Shown: positions 44,972-52,996 of the stretch, piece after piece
Position numbering within the stretch: the stretch's first letter is position 1
How the letters are laid out: the number at the start of each line of letters is the position of its first letter
From: Planctomycetota bacterium
Lineage (GTDB): Bacteria; Planctomycetota; Phycisphaerae; FEN-1346
Length of the DNA stretch: 64,000 nucleotides
Reading direction: 5' to 3'
Assembly: GCA_030602705.1 (NCBI GenBank)
Contig: JAUVZF010000002.1
Coordinates: 41,325 to 105,324 of the forward strand
Made by a program: the position numbers and the translations under genes
Notes under the pieces: model-generated
What the model was told of the DNA's origin: nothing
The model's input: only the letters and a program-made list of their open reading frames with translations
Databases searched by the model: none

Positions 44972-45059
44972 CCGCTTTCGCCGCGGTTTTTTCTGGCGAC
45001 GCTCGCGCTGCGCCCTTACAGTTGTCGGGTCGAGCGCAGGGTCACTCGAGGGCCGCCCG

Positions 45060-47804
45060 ATGGACGAAGGCTTCTTCATCTGTTTCGGGGTGTTCGTCCT
45101 GCTGGCACTGGCGGTCGCCCTGCCCATCGCGATCGTCGCCCTGGTCATTGCCCTCCGCGCTCGCCGGGAGGCCAGGGACCTCGCCCGGCGTCTGACGGAC
45201 CAGGCCCGTGCCGCGCCGACCGCCGCAGCGCTGCCGCAACCCGAGGCGCCACCGCCCCCGGCGGCCGCACCCCCTGCCGCTGGGGCCGAAGTGCCGGCGC
45301 CTCCCTCTCCGCCCGAGCCGGCCGCGGCGCCTCCGCTGCCGCCCAAGCCCGCGCGAGAGCCCATCCGCTGGGAAGAGTGGATCGGCCTGAAGGGCCTGGC
45401 AGTGGCGGGCATCGTGGTGTTCCTGATCGGCGCGGCCCTGTTCGCGGCCCACGCGCACGAGCAAGGCTGGTTCGGCCGCCGGGGGTACTTCCAGGTCAGC
45501 CTGCTCGCGCTCGGCGGGCTGGCGTTCCTCGTTGCGGGAGAGGTGTACGAGCGCAAGAAGTTCCAGGCCCTCTCGCGGGTGCTGACGGGCGGCGGGCTGG
45601 CGCTGGAGTACTTCGCCGTCTATGCGGCGTGGGCCCGGTTCCACATCATCCCGGAACCCGCCGCGTGGACACTCATGATCGTCGCGACGGCGGTGGCGAT
45701 CCTGCTGTCGGTCCGGTACGCGAGTCTGGCTGTCGCGATCCTGTCGCTGGTGGGCGGCCTGGCGGGGCCGTTGGTGATCCGGCCCGACCGCGATCCGGGG
45801 CACATCCTGTTCCTCTACCTGGTGGCGGTGAACGGTGGCGTTCTGGCGGTGGCGTACTTCAAGAAGTGGCGCGTGCTGAACCTGCTGGCGCTCGGCGGGA
45901 CGATCCTCAACGTCTGCGTGTGGCTGTATTCCCACTACTATCACGGCGGCGTTGCGACCGAGAAACTCGCCTTCATCGTCACGTACATGACGGTTCTGTG
46001 GGCGATGTACTTCGTCTTGTCGCTCGTGTATCACCTGCCGGGCAGGCGCGACCCGTCGCGGCTGGACCTGCCGGTCACGGTCATCAACGTCGTGGCGTAC
46101 TTCGCCGGCCTGTACATTTTGCTGCGCGCGGACTATCACCACTGGCTGGGGCCGGCGGCGGTGGTGCTGGGTGCGATCTACCTGCTTGAGGGCCTGGCGA
46201 TCCGCAAGTGGGCGCCCGTCCAGGCGCGGTTCGTTCTGCTCCAGTTGGCGCAGGCGCTGGGCCTTGTGACGCTGGCGATTCCGATCCAGTTGGAAGGCAT
46301 CTGGATTCCCATGGCGTGGGGGGCCGAGGCGGCGGTCCTGTTCTGGCTCGGGGTGCGCCTGAAGGACTGGCGGCTGCGGTCGGTCGGCCTGCTGGTGCAT
46401 GCGGCGTCGGTCATCGCACTGGCCTGGTTCGCCAAGGAGGCGTGGGACACGAAGGGCATGCTCGTTCTGAACGCCCGGACGGCGACCTTCGCGGTGGTCG
46501 GCCTGGCGATGGCCCTGTCGGCATGGTTCTACCGGCGGGCCGAGGACAAGAAACCGGCCGAGGGCGTGGCCGTGACGGTGGCGGCGGGCCTGGCGCACGT
46601 CGTCCTGATGGTTCTCATCGGCGTCGAAGTGGGTCGGTGGCACGCGGACGCCGGCGCCGCCCTTCGCAAGCAGAGCCCCGCCGACCTCTGGCAGCAACTG
46701 GGCGACCTTGCCTGGCTCCGCGACGCCCTTCTCGCGACGGGCCTGGCCGTGTACGGCCTTGTGGCCGTGGGCCTGGTGGCGGTTCTTCGCCGCGCGTTTC
46801 ACCACGCGATGGCGCTGGTGGCCTTTGCCGCATCGTTCGTCGTGCTCAGCATCGCCCAGGAACATCTGCCTCAACTGAAGTTCGTGGCCGCCTGGAACCA
46901 GGTCGGCGCAGCGTTTGCCGCCGTGGCGGGCTGCTTGGCGGTAGCGGCGGTCGTATCGCGGTACGCGACGCGCCCCGCCCTGGGTGCGCGCCGCATGGCC
47001 ATCACATACGAACTGCTCGCCCTGGGCGTCGTTCTGGGGCTGTACCTGACGGAACTGTTCCGCGCGAGCGATCACATGGTCGCTGAGGTAAACGCGTACC
47101 TGTCCGACACGTCGCTGCACTCGCTGACGGCGGCGGGTTTTGCCGTCATGGCGGGCCTGGTGATGATGCGGGGCTTTTGGATCCGGAGCCCCGCCCATCG
47201 CATCGTCGGCCTGGCGGCGATGGGCGTGGCGATCATCCTGCTGCTTGCAGCCGCCTTTGCGGACGATCGCGCCTACGACACGATCCTCTGGCAGCCGCGC
47301 GGCGTGGCGTTTCTGCTCCTGATTGCCGCCATGGCCCTGACCGTCATCGGATACCTGCGGCACTCCCCGCAGATCGCCCCGGAGAGAAAGTACGTCGGGC
47401 CGGCCGTCGCGGTCCTCGTGCACCTGGTGGTCCTGGGGTGCTTCACGCTCGAGGCCCAGGATTTCTGGGACGCCCATGCCGAGGCGTGGTTCCCCCGGCA
47501 GGAACTGCACGCATGGTACGCGCGGCACGCGACGCTGTCGGTGGGCTACGCGCTGTACGCGCTGGTGTTGCTTGGGGCGGGGATACGGCGGCGAAGCAAA
47601 CTGCTGCGCATCCTCGCCCTGGTGATCCTGGGCGGGACGCTTGCCAAGGTCATGCTGCTGGACCTGTCGCGGCTGGAAGCCATGTGGCGGATCCTCTCGT
47701 TCGTCGGGCTCGGGATGTTGCTGCTGGCGGCGTCGCTCTTGTACCACAAGTACCGCCACATCATCTTCCCCGCCGAGACGGACGAGGCTGAAACGGATGA
47801 GTGA
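45060..47804 (+). CDS. DUF2339 polytopic membrane protein
   Basis: A 914-residue integral membrane protein. One membrane helix (about 5-31) is followed by a charged helix and an Ala/Pro-rich linker (about 55-105). Then comes the DUF2339 signature start 'EEWIGLKGLAVAGIVVFLIGAALFAAHAHEQGWFG' and some 20 or more further membrane helices to the C-terminus. The function of DUF2339 is not known; its members often sit next to DUF3999 genes, as here. GAGGG lies eight bases before the ATG. It is probably a large envelope-embedded complex or channel-like protein with the following DUF3999 protein as its periplasmic partner. Confidence 0.85.
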   Translation: MDEGFFICFGVFVLLALAVALPIAIVALVIALRARREARDLARRLTDQARAAPTAAALPQPEAPPPPAAAPPAAGAEVPAPPSPPEPAAAPPLPPKPAREPIRWEEWIGLKGLAVAGIVVFLIGAALFAAHAHEQGWFGRRGYFQVSLLALGGLAFLVAGEVYERKKFQALSRVLTGGGLALEYFAVYAAWARFHIIPEPAAWTLMIVATAVAILLSVRYASLAVAILSLVGGLAGPLVIRPDRDPGHILFLYLVAVNGGVLAVAYFKKWRVLNLLALGGTILNVCVWLYSHYYHGGVATEKLAFIVTYMTVLWAMYFVLSLVYHLPGRRDPSRLDLPVTVINVVAYFAGLYILLRADYHHWLGPAAVVLGAIYLLEGLAIRKWAPVQARFVLLQLAQALGLVTLAIPIQLEGIWIPMAWGAEAAVLFWLGVRLKDWRLRSVGLLVHAASVIALAWFAKEAWDTKGMLVLNARTATFAVVGLAMALSAWFYRRAEDKKPAEGVAVTVAAGLAHVVLMVLIGVEVGRWHADAGAALRKQSPADLWQQLGDLAWLRDALLATGLAVYGLVAVGLVAVLRRAFHHAMALVAFAASFVVLSIAQEHLPQLKFVAAWNQVGAAFAAVAGCLAVAAVVSRYATRPALGARRMAITYELLALGVVLGLYLTELFRASDHMVAEVNAYLSDTSLHSLTAAGFAVMAGLVMMRGFWIRSPAHRIVGLAAMGVAIILLLAAAFADDRAYDTILWQPRGVAFLLLIAAMALTVIGYLRHSPQIAPERKYVGPAVAVLVHLVVLGCFTLEAQDFWDAHAEAWFPRQELHAWYARHATLSVGYALYALVLLGAGIRRRSKLLRILALVILGGTLAKVMLLDLSRLEAMWRILSFVGLGMLLLAASLLYHKYRHIIFPAETDEAETDE

Positions 47805-47818
47805 GAAGGAGACCTCCG

Positions 47819-49150
47819 ATGAAACGGCATAACGCAACGGCGGCGTGCCTGGTTGGGCTGATGGCCTTGGCGGCCGCGGCGGCGCGCGCCGACTTCGACC
47901 CGGAGGCGTGGCGCACCTTCCGCGATATCAAGGTGGCCGAGGGCGCCGCCGGCGACCATGCGCGGGTCGCGCTCGACAAGCAGGTCTGGGACCGTGCCGC
48001 AGGGCCGGGCCTCCAGGACCTTCGACTGCTGCGCGGCGAAGCCGACGACATCGGTTACGCGGTGCACGTCCCCACGAAGCCGCAGATCCACATCGAGGAG
48101 CGCGAAGCGCGCGTCCTGAACGTGGCGAAGCGCGGCAAGAAGGCGTCGGAACTGACGCTCGACCTGGGCTCGGAGCCCCCCGTCACGAACCGCGTCAAGA
48201 TCGAGACGCCCGCCGAGAACTTCCGCTGCCCCGTCACGGTCGAGGGGTCCGACGACGCCAAGACCTGGAAGACGCTCCGGTCCGACGGGGCCATCTTCGC
48301 CTTCACCGGCGACGTGGCCAAGCGGTTCAAGACCGTGCGGAAGCGGTTCACCAAGGTCTCGTTTCCCGACGCGCGGATGCGGTACCTGCGGGTCGTGGTC
48401 GGCGCGCCGGCGGGCGCCGAGCCCATCGATCTCACCGGTGCGACCGTCTTCCAGGAGACGACGGCCGAGACGGGCGACCTGCCCCTTCTGGTCGAGCGCA
48501 CCGTCGCCAGCCGGACCGCGATCATGCACGAGGCCGAAACGTGGTACAGGCTGGACCTCTGGGCGAAGCATCTGCCGGTCAGCAAGATCCGGATCGAGAC
48601 GACCGACGAGAACTTCTCAAGGCCGGTGCGGATCGACGTCGGCAACAAATCGAAGATGCCGAAGCACGCGGGCAGCGGCGTCGTCTTCCGCTACCGGACG
48701 AAGCGGTACAACGAGGAGCGGCTGGAGATAGAGTTCGGCGAGACGTTCGGGCGATACGTCCACGTCCGCATCCACAGCGGCGACGACCCGCCGCTTGCCA
48801 TCACGCGAATCGTCGTTTACGGAAGGCCGCGCTACGTGTTCTTCCCGTTCGCAAGCGGCCGCCGCTATCGACTCTTCTACGGCAACCCGGCGGCCCGCGC
48901 CCCGCGGTACGATTACGCCAAGACGTTTGCCCACATCACCCGCGCTGAAGCGGTCGATGCCCGCCTGGGCGGCGTCCGGCACAATCCGCGGTTCATCGCG
49001 ACGCGCGAAGCCCTCCCGCCTCATCCCTGGATCGTGCGGAACCAGTGGGTGCTGTACGTGGTGCTCGGCGTGGCGGTGATCGGGCTGGTGCTCGTGGCCG
49101 TCCGCAGCCTGCGACGGACGCTCGTGGAGGATGGCTCCGGCGGCGACTGA
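47819..49150 (+). CDS. DUF3999 exported, C-terminally membrane-anchored protein
   Basis: A 443-residue protein with a signal peptide (about 1-23, cut near 'AARAD'). GAAGGAG precedes the ATG at 47819, 14 nt after the DUF2339 stop. A beta-rich body follows, with discoidin-like strands ('NRVKIETPAENFRCPVTVEGSDDAKTWKTL' and 'SKIRIETTDENFSRPVRIDVGN', two similar halves), then a single membrane helix (about 408-430) and a short Arg-rich tail inside. This matches the DUF3999 family. Pairing with DUF2339 is conserved in other bacteria, so the two likely form one envelope complex. Ligand and role unknown. Confidence 0.8.
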   Translation: MKRHNATAACLVGLMALAAAAARADFDPEAWRTFRDIKVAEGAAGDHARVALDKQVWDRAAGPGLQDLRLLRGEADDIGYAVHVPTKPQIHIEEREARVLNVAKRGKKASELTLDLGSEPPVTNRVKIETPAENFRCPVTVEGSDDAKTWKTLRSDGAIFAFTGDVAKRFKTVRKRFTKVSFPDARMRYLRVVVGAPAGAEPIDLTGATVFQETTAETGDLPLLVERTVASRTAIMHEAETWYRLDLWAKHLPVSKIRIETTDENFSRPVRIDVGNKSKMPKHAGSGVVFRYRTKRYNEERLEIEFGETFGRYVHVRIHSGDDPPLAITRIVVYGRPRYVFFPFASGRRYRLFYGNPAARAPRYDYAKTFAHITRAEAVDARLGGVRHNPRFIATREALPPHPWIVRNQWVLYVVLGVAVIGLVLVAVRSLRRTLVEDGSGGD

Positions 49151-49212
49151 GCGGCGCAGAACCGCACATGACGCACCGCCGCGCCGAGGAGCACACGGTC
49201 ACGCTGCGCGTG

Positions 49213-49239
49213 GCCGTGCCACCCTGCTAAACACGTACG
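49213..49239. repeat. Family E repeat, single arm
   Basis: GCCGTGCCACCC followed by TGCTAAACACGTACG, matching the right arm of the element at 4282-4420 except at the C/T before GCTAAAC. Downstream at about 49279 an AT-rich TATAAATATATG could be a -10 region for the following gene. Confidence 0.55.
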
Positions 49240-49340
49240 GTTTCTCCGAAACCTTCCGCGCCTTGCCGGTGTCGACCGTATAAATATATGGCATAGCACG
49301 ACCGTAAGCAACTCGGACCCAACAGAAGAGGCGGTCAATC

Positions 49341-50042
49341 ATGTCCAGCGACACCGTTACGATCCGGTGGCACGGCCAGGCGTGCGTCACGATTACCTCC
49401 CCCGCAGGCGTTACCGTCATGGTGGACCCGTTCGATGAGTCCATCGGGTATCGTCTGCCGGACATCCGGCCCGACGTGGTGGTCACCACGCACAACCACT
49501 ACGACCACGCGAACGTCGATGGCGTGCCGGGCAACCCCAGCGTGTTCCGCGGGCTGACGGCCGACGGCCAGTGGGCCGCCATCGACGAGACGGTCGGCGA
49601 CGTCCGAATCCGGAGCGTCGGCACGTGGCACGATGAGGTCCGCGGCGGCAAACGCGGCCTCAACAACCTGGTCCTCATCGATACGGGCGGCATGCGGATC
49701 GTGCACTGCGGCGACCTGGGACACGTCCTGACGGACGAGCAGGTCGAGGCGGTGGAGGACGTGGACGTTCTGCTGGTCCCGGCGGGCGGGGTGTACACCC
49801 TCCTGCCGAGCGAGGCCCGGACGGTCATCCGACAGATCGCCCCACGCCGGGCAATCATCCCGATACACTTTCAGACCGAGGTGCTGACCATTCGCCTGGA
49901 GCCGGTTGAGGCCATGCTGAAAGGTCTGCCGATAGCCACCAGGCTCCAAACGAACGAGTTGCGGCTGCCTGTGGGGCCGGTCGAAACGCCCGCCGACGGG
50001 CCGCAAATCGTGGTTCTGGGGTGGAAGAGCAGCGGTGCGTGA
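49341..50042 (+). CDS. Metallo-beta-lactamase-fold hydrolase (UlaG-like)
   Basis: A 233-residue cytosolic protein. The metal-binding motif is 'TTHNHYDHANVDG' (H-x-H-x-D-H, about 51-56). 'GTWHDEVRGGKRGLNNLVLI' carries the next His, 'IVHCGDLGH' supplies the bridging Asp and 'IIPIHF' the last His. This order matches the UlaG/YycJ-like beta-lactamase superfamily used for lactonases, phosphodiesterases and similar hydrolases. The substrate cannot be inferred; it is not likely to be a true beta-lactamase. It has its own AT-rich upstream region. Confidence 0.85.
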   Translation: MSSDTVTIRWHGQACVTITSPAGVTVMVDPFDESIGYRLPDIRPDVVVTTHNHYDHANVDGVPGNPSVFRGLTADGQWAAIDETVGDVRIRSVGTWHDEVRGGKRGLNNLVLIDTGGMRIVHCGDLGHVLTDEQVEAVEDVDVLLVPAGGVYTLLPSEARTVIRQIAPRRAIIPIHFQTEVLTIRLEPVEAMLKGLPIATRLQTNELRLPVGPVETPADGPQIVVLGWKSSGA

Positions 50043-50086
50043 GCCGGAAACACCCAAAATCGTAAAAAAATAGCGCCCGCCTTGGG

Positions 50087-50114
50087 TTGACAAATGCGGT
50101 TTTTCGCGTATAGT
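50087..50114 (+). promoter_or_regulatory. Sigma-70-type promoter of an orphan non-coding RNA
   Basis: TTGACA (50087-50092), a 16-bp spacer, and TATAGT (50109-50114). The predicted start is about 50121, exactly where the repeated sequence GTGTGTGGGAACGATTGGC begins. Confidence 0.7.
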
Positions 50115-50120
50115 ATAAGC

Positions 50121-50343
50121 GTGTGTGGGAACGATTGGCGCCGGAACTCTCACTTCTGACTTCTGCCGCCCTTCGTCATACCAATGCTTCGTTGTAGCGG
50201 GAGACCCGCGCGGAACGCGGGAAGGGGTGAGTAGCGCCTGAGTGGTGCCGTGATGGGAAAGTAAGCGGCACCGAGGTAAAATCCGGGGGAGATTGCGGCG
50301 CCCGGGGCCGTCCGGGAGGGATTCGGCCCCGGCGCTTTTTTTT
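50121..50343 (+). ncRNA. Orphan structured RNA candidate, about 220 nt
   Basis: A consensus promoter ends at 50114 and a strong intrinsic terminator ends at 50343, with no protein frame between. Internal hairpins include CCCGCG/CGCGGG around 50203-50219 and GGTGCCG/CGGCACC (about 50245-50271). The 5' end GTGTGTGGGAACGATTGGC recurs at 8388-8406. I considered 6S RNA, SRP RNA, RNase P RNA, tmRNA and common riboswitches and find no convincing match by eye. It is not a leader: the next plus-strand gene is far away and a terminator intervenes. It may be a trans-acting or housekeeping RNA specific to this lineage. Confidence 0.6.
50298..50343 (+). terminator. Strong intrinsic terminator of the orphan RNA
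   Basis: GCGCCCGGGGCCG (50298-50310) pairs with CGGCCCCGGCGC (50324-50335, one bulge) around a 13-base loop, followed directly by eight T (50336-50343). Confidence 0.85.
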
Positions 50344-50370
50344 GCGAGCAGCGCCGTTCGAGCAATGACG

Positions 50371-50464
50371 TTCGAGCCGGGAGCGGAAGCTCCCGGCGGC
50401 CTCGTCACGCGATGGAGTGTGCCACGGCCGAATAGCGCCCCCGGCCGCTCCCGCGGCCGGCTCG
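50371..50464. repeat. Two-hairpin repeat, family A, copy 1
   Basis: 94 bp from TTCGAGCC to GGCTCG. It holds GGGAGCGGAAGCTCCC near the left end and CCGGCCGCTCCCGCGGCCGG near the right end. It is identical over all 94 bases to the copy at 54891-54984, which argues for recent movement or conversion. Confidence 0.8.
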
Positions 50465-50514
50465 GTACGGCGGCGGGCTCGGGGTGTTCAGGCTCGGCCC
50501 GGCGCAGAGGTGTC

Positions 50515-51243
50515 TTACCCGTCCTGTTCGTCCTTCTTTTCGAAGGTCCGGACTTCGTCCTCGCCAGCGACGTGTGCGCGGCCGTCTGTCTCCAGGACCG
50601 CCGTAAGCGGCGCCCAGGCGTGGCCGGGACGAAGGTAGGCAAGCAGGCGGGGTTCGTGGCGACGCGTCCTCTCGGCGCCGGGACGTGGCGGCGGCTGCTT
50701 GACGAGGGCGTAGGACGGTTCCTCGGCGCCTTCGCCGGTTGTCTCCGCAGGCGGGTCCGCCGCGTCAGGGCCGCCTCGGTAGGCGTAATACAGCCGCCGG
50801 GCCGGAAGGTATTTCGGGACGAGATCGGCCGGCGATTCGGGACGCTTCCCGTCGTGGTCGGAGGCGTAAACATCGAGGGCCCGGCCGATTGCCTGGAGGT
50901 CCTCGACGGCCGGCCCGTCCAGGCGCCGGCGGCTGGCCATGTCGCGGTGTATCTCGGCAAAGACAACGAGACCCGCCACTGCCAGGACGGCGCCCGTCAG
51001 GGCGATGAACCGGCGCCGGGCCTGCTCGCGCTCGTGGTCGCGACGGCGGGCCTTGGGCCTCGGCCACATGAGCCACACGACACCCCCGATGGCCGCCGCG
51101 CCCGCCGCGCCTTCCCAGACGTAGTGCAGGATGCGGTTGACGGTCCAGGACCGGCGGATCGGCATGGCCACGTGGGCTGCGACGAGCAGGGCGACCGCTA
51201 CGACGCCGATGCTGAGAAACCAGAGGGCCTGCTTCTTCGTCAC
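50515..51243 (-). CDS. Membrane protein with pilin/T2SG-like C-terminal segment
   Basis: A 242-residue protein with three hydrophobic segments (about 8-27, 44-60 and 82-101). After the third, 'RRLDGPAVEDLQAIGRALDVYASDHDGKRPESPADLVPKYLPAR' resembles the helix-loop of type II secretion pseudopilins (GspG-like), in which a residue-counting helix is followed by 'YxxDxGxYPxxLxxLxPxYL'. The short body after it is not conserved enough to name. It may be a membrane-anchored pseudopilin-like protein. It lies alone, with an orphan RNA and a family A repeat downstream. Confidence 0.55.
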   Translation of the reverse strand: MTKKQALWFLSIGVVAVALLVAAHVAMPIRRSWTVNRILHYVWEGAAGAAAIGGVVWLMWPRPKARRRDHEREQARRRFIALTGAVLAVAGLVVFAEIHRDMASRRRLDGPAVEDLQAIGRALDVYASDHDGKRPESPADLVPKYLPARRLYYAYRGGPDAADPPAETTGEGAEEPSYALVKQPPPRPGAERTRRHEPRLLAYLRPGHAWAPLTAVLETDGRAHVAGEDEVRTFEKKDEQDG

Positions 51244-51372
51244 GGGAGCCCTTTCGCTGAAAACCCTGTTCAGACGGAGCGCCGTCGCTTGAGGCGGATC
51301 CCATTATAGCGGACGCTCGCGAAGAAGAAAGGCCGAGCCGCGCGGCCAGTCCGTCAGGCCGACCGCGGTTCC

Positions 51373-51395
51373 GCGCCGGGGATAAACCCCGGCGC
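51373..51395. repeat. Perfect 9-bp hairpin (family C-like) at the phosphatase 3' end
   Basis: GCGCCGGGG/CCCCGGCGC arms around ATAAA, just past the stop of the minus-strand alkaline phosphatase gene. No T-run follows on either strand, so it may protect the transcript end instead of acting as a full terminator. Confidence 0.5.
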
Positions 51396-51401
51396 TACGG
51401 C

Positions 51402-52613
51402 TTAGTTCGCCACCGCCGCCGGCTCGAGGGCGGCGCCGGCCGGCTTGTCCGTACCTGTCATGACGGGCCACAGGTCCGTGTTGTCGATGACGCCTTCGAG
51501 GCGCTCGGCACCGACCCCCCACGCGTACACGGGGACGTTGACGCCGGTGTGGCCGCGGCTTCCCCACGAGACCCGGGGGAACCGCCCGCGGCCGCCGCTC
51601 CCGACGACCTTCAGGTCCCCGCACTCATGGTCGGCCGTTACGATGATGAGCGTGTCGCGGCGGCCTTTGGCCCAGCCCATCGCCACCTGGAACGCTTTGG
51701 CGAACTCGATGGTCTCGAAGACCGACCATTGGATGACGTTGTCGTGTCCGGCCCAGTCGATCGAAGAGCCCTCAACCATCAGGAAGAAGCCGTCGGGGCC
51801 GCGGGCGAGGAGTTTCAGCGCCGCGGCGGTCATCTCCGAAAGATGCGGCGCCGTGGCGTAGGTGGCTTTCGTCCGGTTCCTGTAGTTCAGCCTGTGCTTG
51901 ACGTTGATGGGCCCGCCGTACTCCCACGGCATCATGCCGGCGGCGAACTGGCCCGAGACGTGAAAGGCCGCCGGCTTGTCCCCGTTGCCCACGGGCACGA
52001 CCTTGGCAGCGAACGCGTTCATCTCGCCGCGCGTCTTGACGACGGTGTAGCCGGCGCCGACGGCTTTCTGCCCGGTGACGCCGACGCCTTGGGCGTAGTA
52101 GGCGCCGAACAGGACGTTCGGCCGGGTCTGTGTGAAGTAGCACCCGGCGATCACCGAGTACATGGTGCGTTTTTCGGCGTGGGCGCCGAACGTGGCCGGT
52201 GTGGCGTGTGTCATCGGTGCGGTCGTCACGAGGCCGGTCCACTTGCCCTGTTTCTTGGCATATTCGAGCACCGTCTCGAGGTCCTTGCCATCGGGGGTCT
52301 GGCTGACGATCCTGCTGTTGGTCTTGCGTCCTGTGGCCATGGCGGTGCCGGCGGCGGCGGAGTCGGTCGCCTTGCTCTTCGAGAGGTGGGAGTCCAGGGA
52401 GTGGGTGGTCATCTCGCCCCGGTGGTACCGCTCGAAGGGCAGGCCGCCCGTCCTGCCGGTCGCGTAGAGACCGGCCGCCTTGACCTGCTCGAAGCCCATG
52501 CCGTCGCCGATCATCAGGATGACGTTCCGCGGCGCGTCGGCCCAGACAAGAGCAACCGGGAGGAACAGCGCCGCCGCGACCATCGCCAGGAACAGAGAAC
52601 GCTTTATCTTCAC
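51402..52613 (-). CDS. Alkaline phosphatase (PhoA family), exported
   Basis: A 403-residue exported metal-dependent phosphomonoesterase. The GTG at 52613 (start of 'KIKRSLFLAMVAAALFLPVALVWA', the signal peptide) has AGGTGG upstream; longer frames to 52793 are not protein-like. The first metal site is 'VILMIGDGMGFEQV' and the nucleophile Ser is in 'KATDSAAAGTAMATGRK'. Further metal ligands are in 'MVEGSSIDWAGHDN', 'VTADHECGDL' and 'RGHTGVNVPVYAWG'. All active-site elements are present. It releases phosphate from organic esters outside the cytoplasm. No PHO-box-like element was recognised. Confidence 0.93.
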   Translation of the reverse strand: MKIKRSLFLAMVAAALFLPVALVWADAPRNVILMIGDGMGFEQVKAAGLYATGRTGGLPFERYHRGEMTTHSLDSHLSKSKATDSAAAGTAMATGRKTNSRIVSQTPDGKDLETVLEYAKKQGKWTGLVTTAPMTHATPATFGAHAEKRTMYSVIAGCYFTQTRPNVLFGAYYAQGVGVTGQKAVGAGYTVVKTRGEMNAFAAKVVPVGNGDKPAAFHVSGQFAAGMMPWEYGGPINVKHRLNYRNRTKATYATAPHLSEMTAAALKLLARGPDGFFLMVEGSSIDWAGHDNVIQWSVFETIEFAKAFQVAMGWAKGRRDTLIIVTADHECGDLKVVGSGGRGRFPRVSWGSRGHTGVNVPVYAWGVGAERLEGVIDNTDLWPVMTGTDKPAGAALEPAAVAN

Positions 52614-52996
52614 TGTGCCACCTGCCCTTCCGCCGGCCTCCACACGCCAAGGCGCGCCGATTATACCCGCGGGGCACGCCGCCGTCAAAACCTTGTAAAA
52701 CGCCGCCGTGCGCGCGATAGTACGGCCGTCTCGCGGGGTGTGGCAACGATTTCTGGCAGGGCCGTTGTGCCCAGGGCTGGGCGGGCCTGTCATTTCGACC
52801 GAGGCCGTACGGCCGAGCGGAGAAATCTCGCCGTCCGAAACAGCCAGCGGCGAGACCCCTCGACTCTTTTGCGCTCGCTCGGGGTGACAGAGGCCATCGC
52901 CGGACCGCCAGAAAAACTTGCCACACCCGTCCCGCGGGCGCCGTGTTACGCCGCCAACTCACACGTTTCGCGGGGGCTGTGTAAGGGGAACGTCGC
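52614..52996. other. Spacer between alkaline phosphatase and cstA
   Basis: Divergent intergenic region. It holds a 104-bp MITE-like repeat (52787-52890) and, at about 52738, a diverged relative of the GTGTGTGGGAACGATTGGC motif (GTGTGGCAACGATT then TCTGGC). No strong promoter is evident for either flanking gene. Confidence 0.5.
52787..52890. repeat. 104-bp MITE-like element with CTGTCA/TGACAG ends
   Basis: It begins CTGTCATTTCGACCGA and ends CTCGGGGTGACAG, with internal GAGCGGAGAAATCTCG. This is the layout of a widespread small inverted-repeat element of environmental bacteria whose ends read 'GTCATTTCGACCGA...GTGACAG'. No transposase is encoded. Confidence 0.6.

Larger units (their letters stand above)
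44115..45059. other. 945-bp gene-free region with repeats, hairpins and a terminator
   Basis: No credible protein. It contains a family B two-hairpin element (44237-44306), a TTGACA (44498-44503) without a good -10, many nested GC hairpins from about 44550 to 44780, an intrinsic terminator (44819-44851), a family A-like element (44876-44971) and a second terminator-like hairpin (about 44970-44992, GC stem then T6). The stretch 44520-44851 may be a structured transcript. I cannot match it to a known RNA. Confidence 0.5.

Noticed and set aside
45042..47837. A 931-residue open frame on the minus strand
   Set aside because: Shadow of the DUF2339 gene: Gln/Arg/His-rich with no hydrophobic segments, opposite a clear polytopic membrane protein.
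49341..50042. True beta-lactamase (antibiotic resistance)
   Set aside because: No signal peptide; the motif order is that of UlaG-like cytosolic hydrolases.
50121..50343. 6S RNA, SRP RNA, RNase P RNA, tmRNA or c-di-GMP riboswitch
   Set aside because: I looked for the conserved core segments of each (for example the SRP GGAAG loop, the RNase P 5' GAGGAAAGTCC and the tmRNA tag frame and CCA end) and none is present. Left as an orphan RNA.
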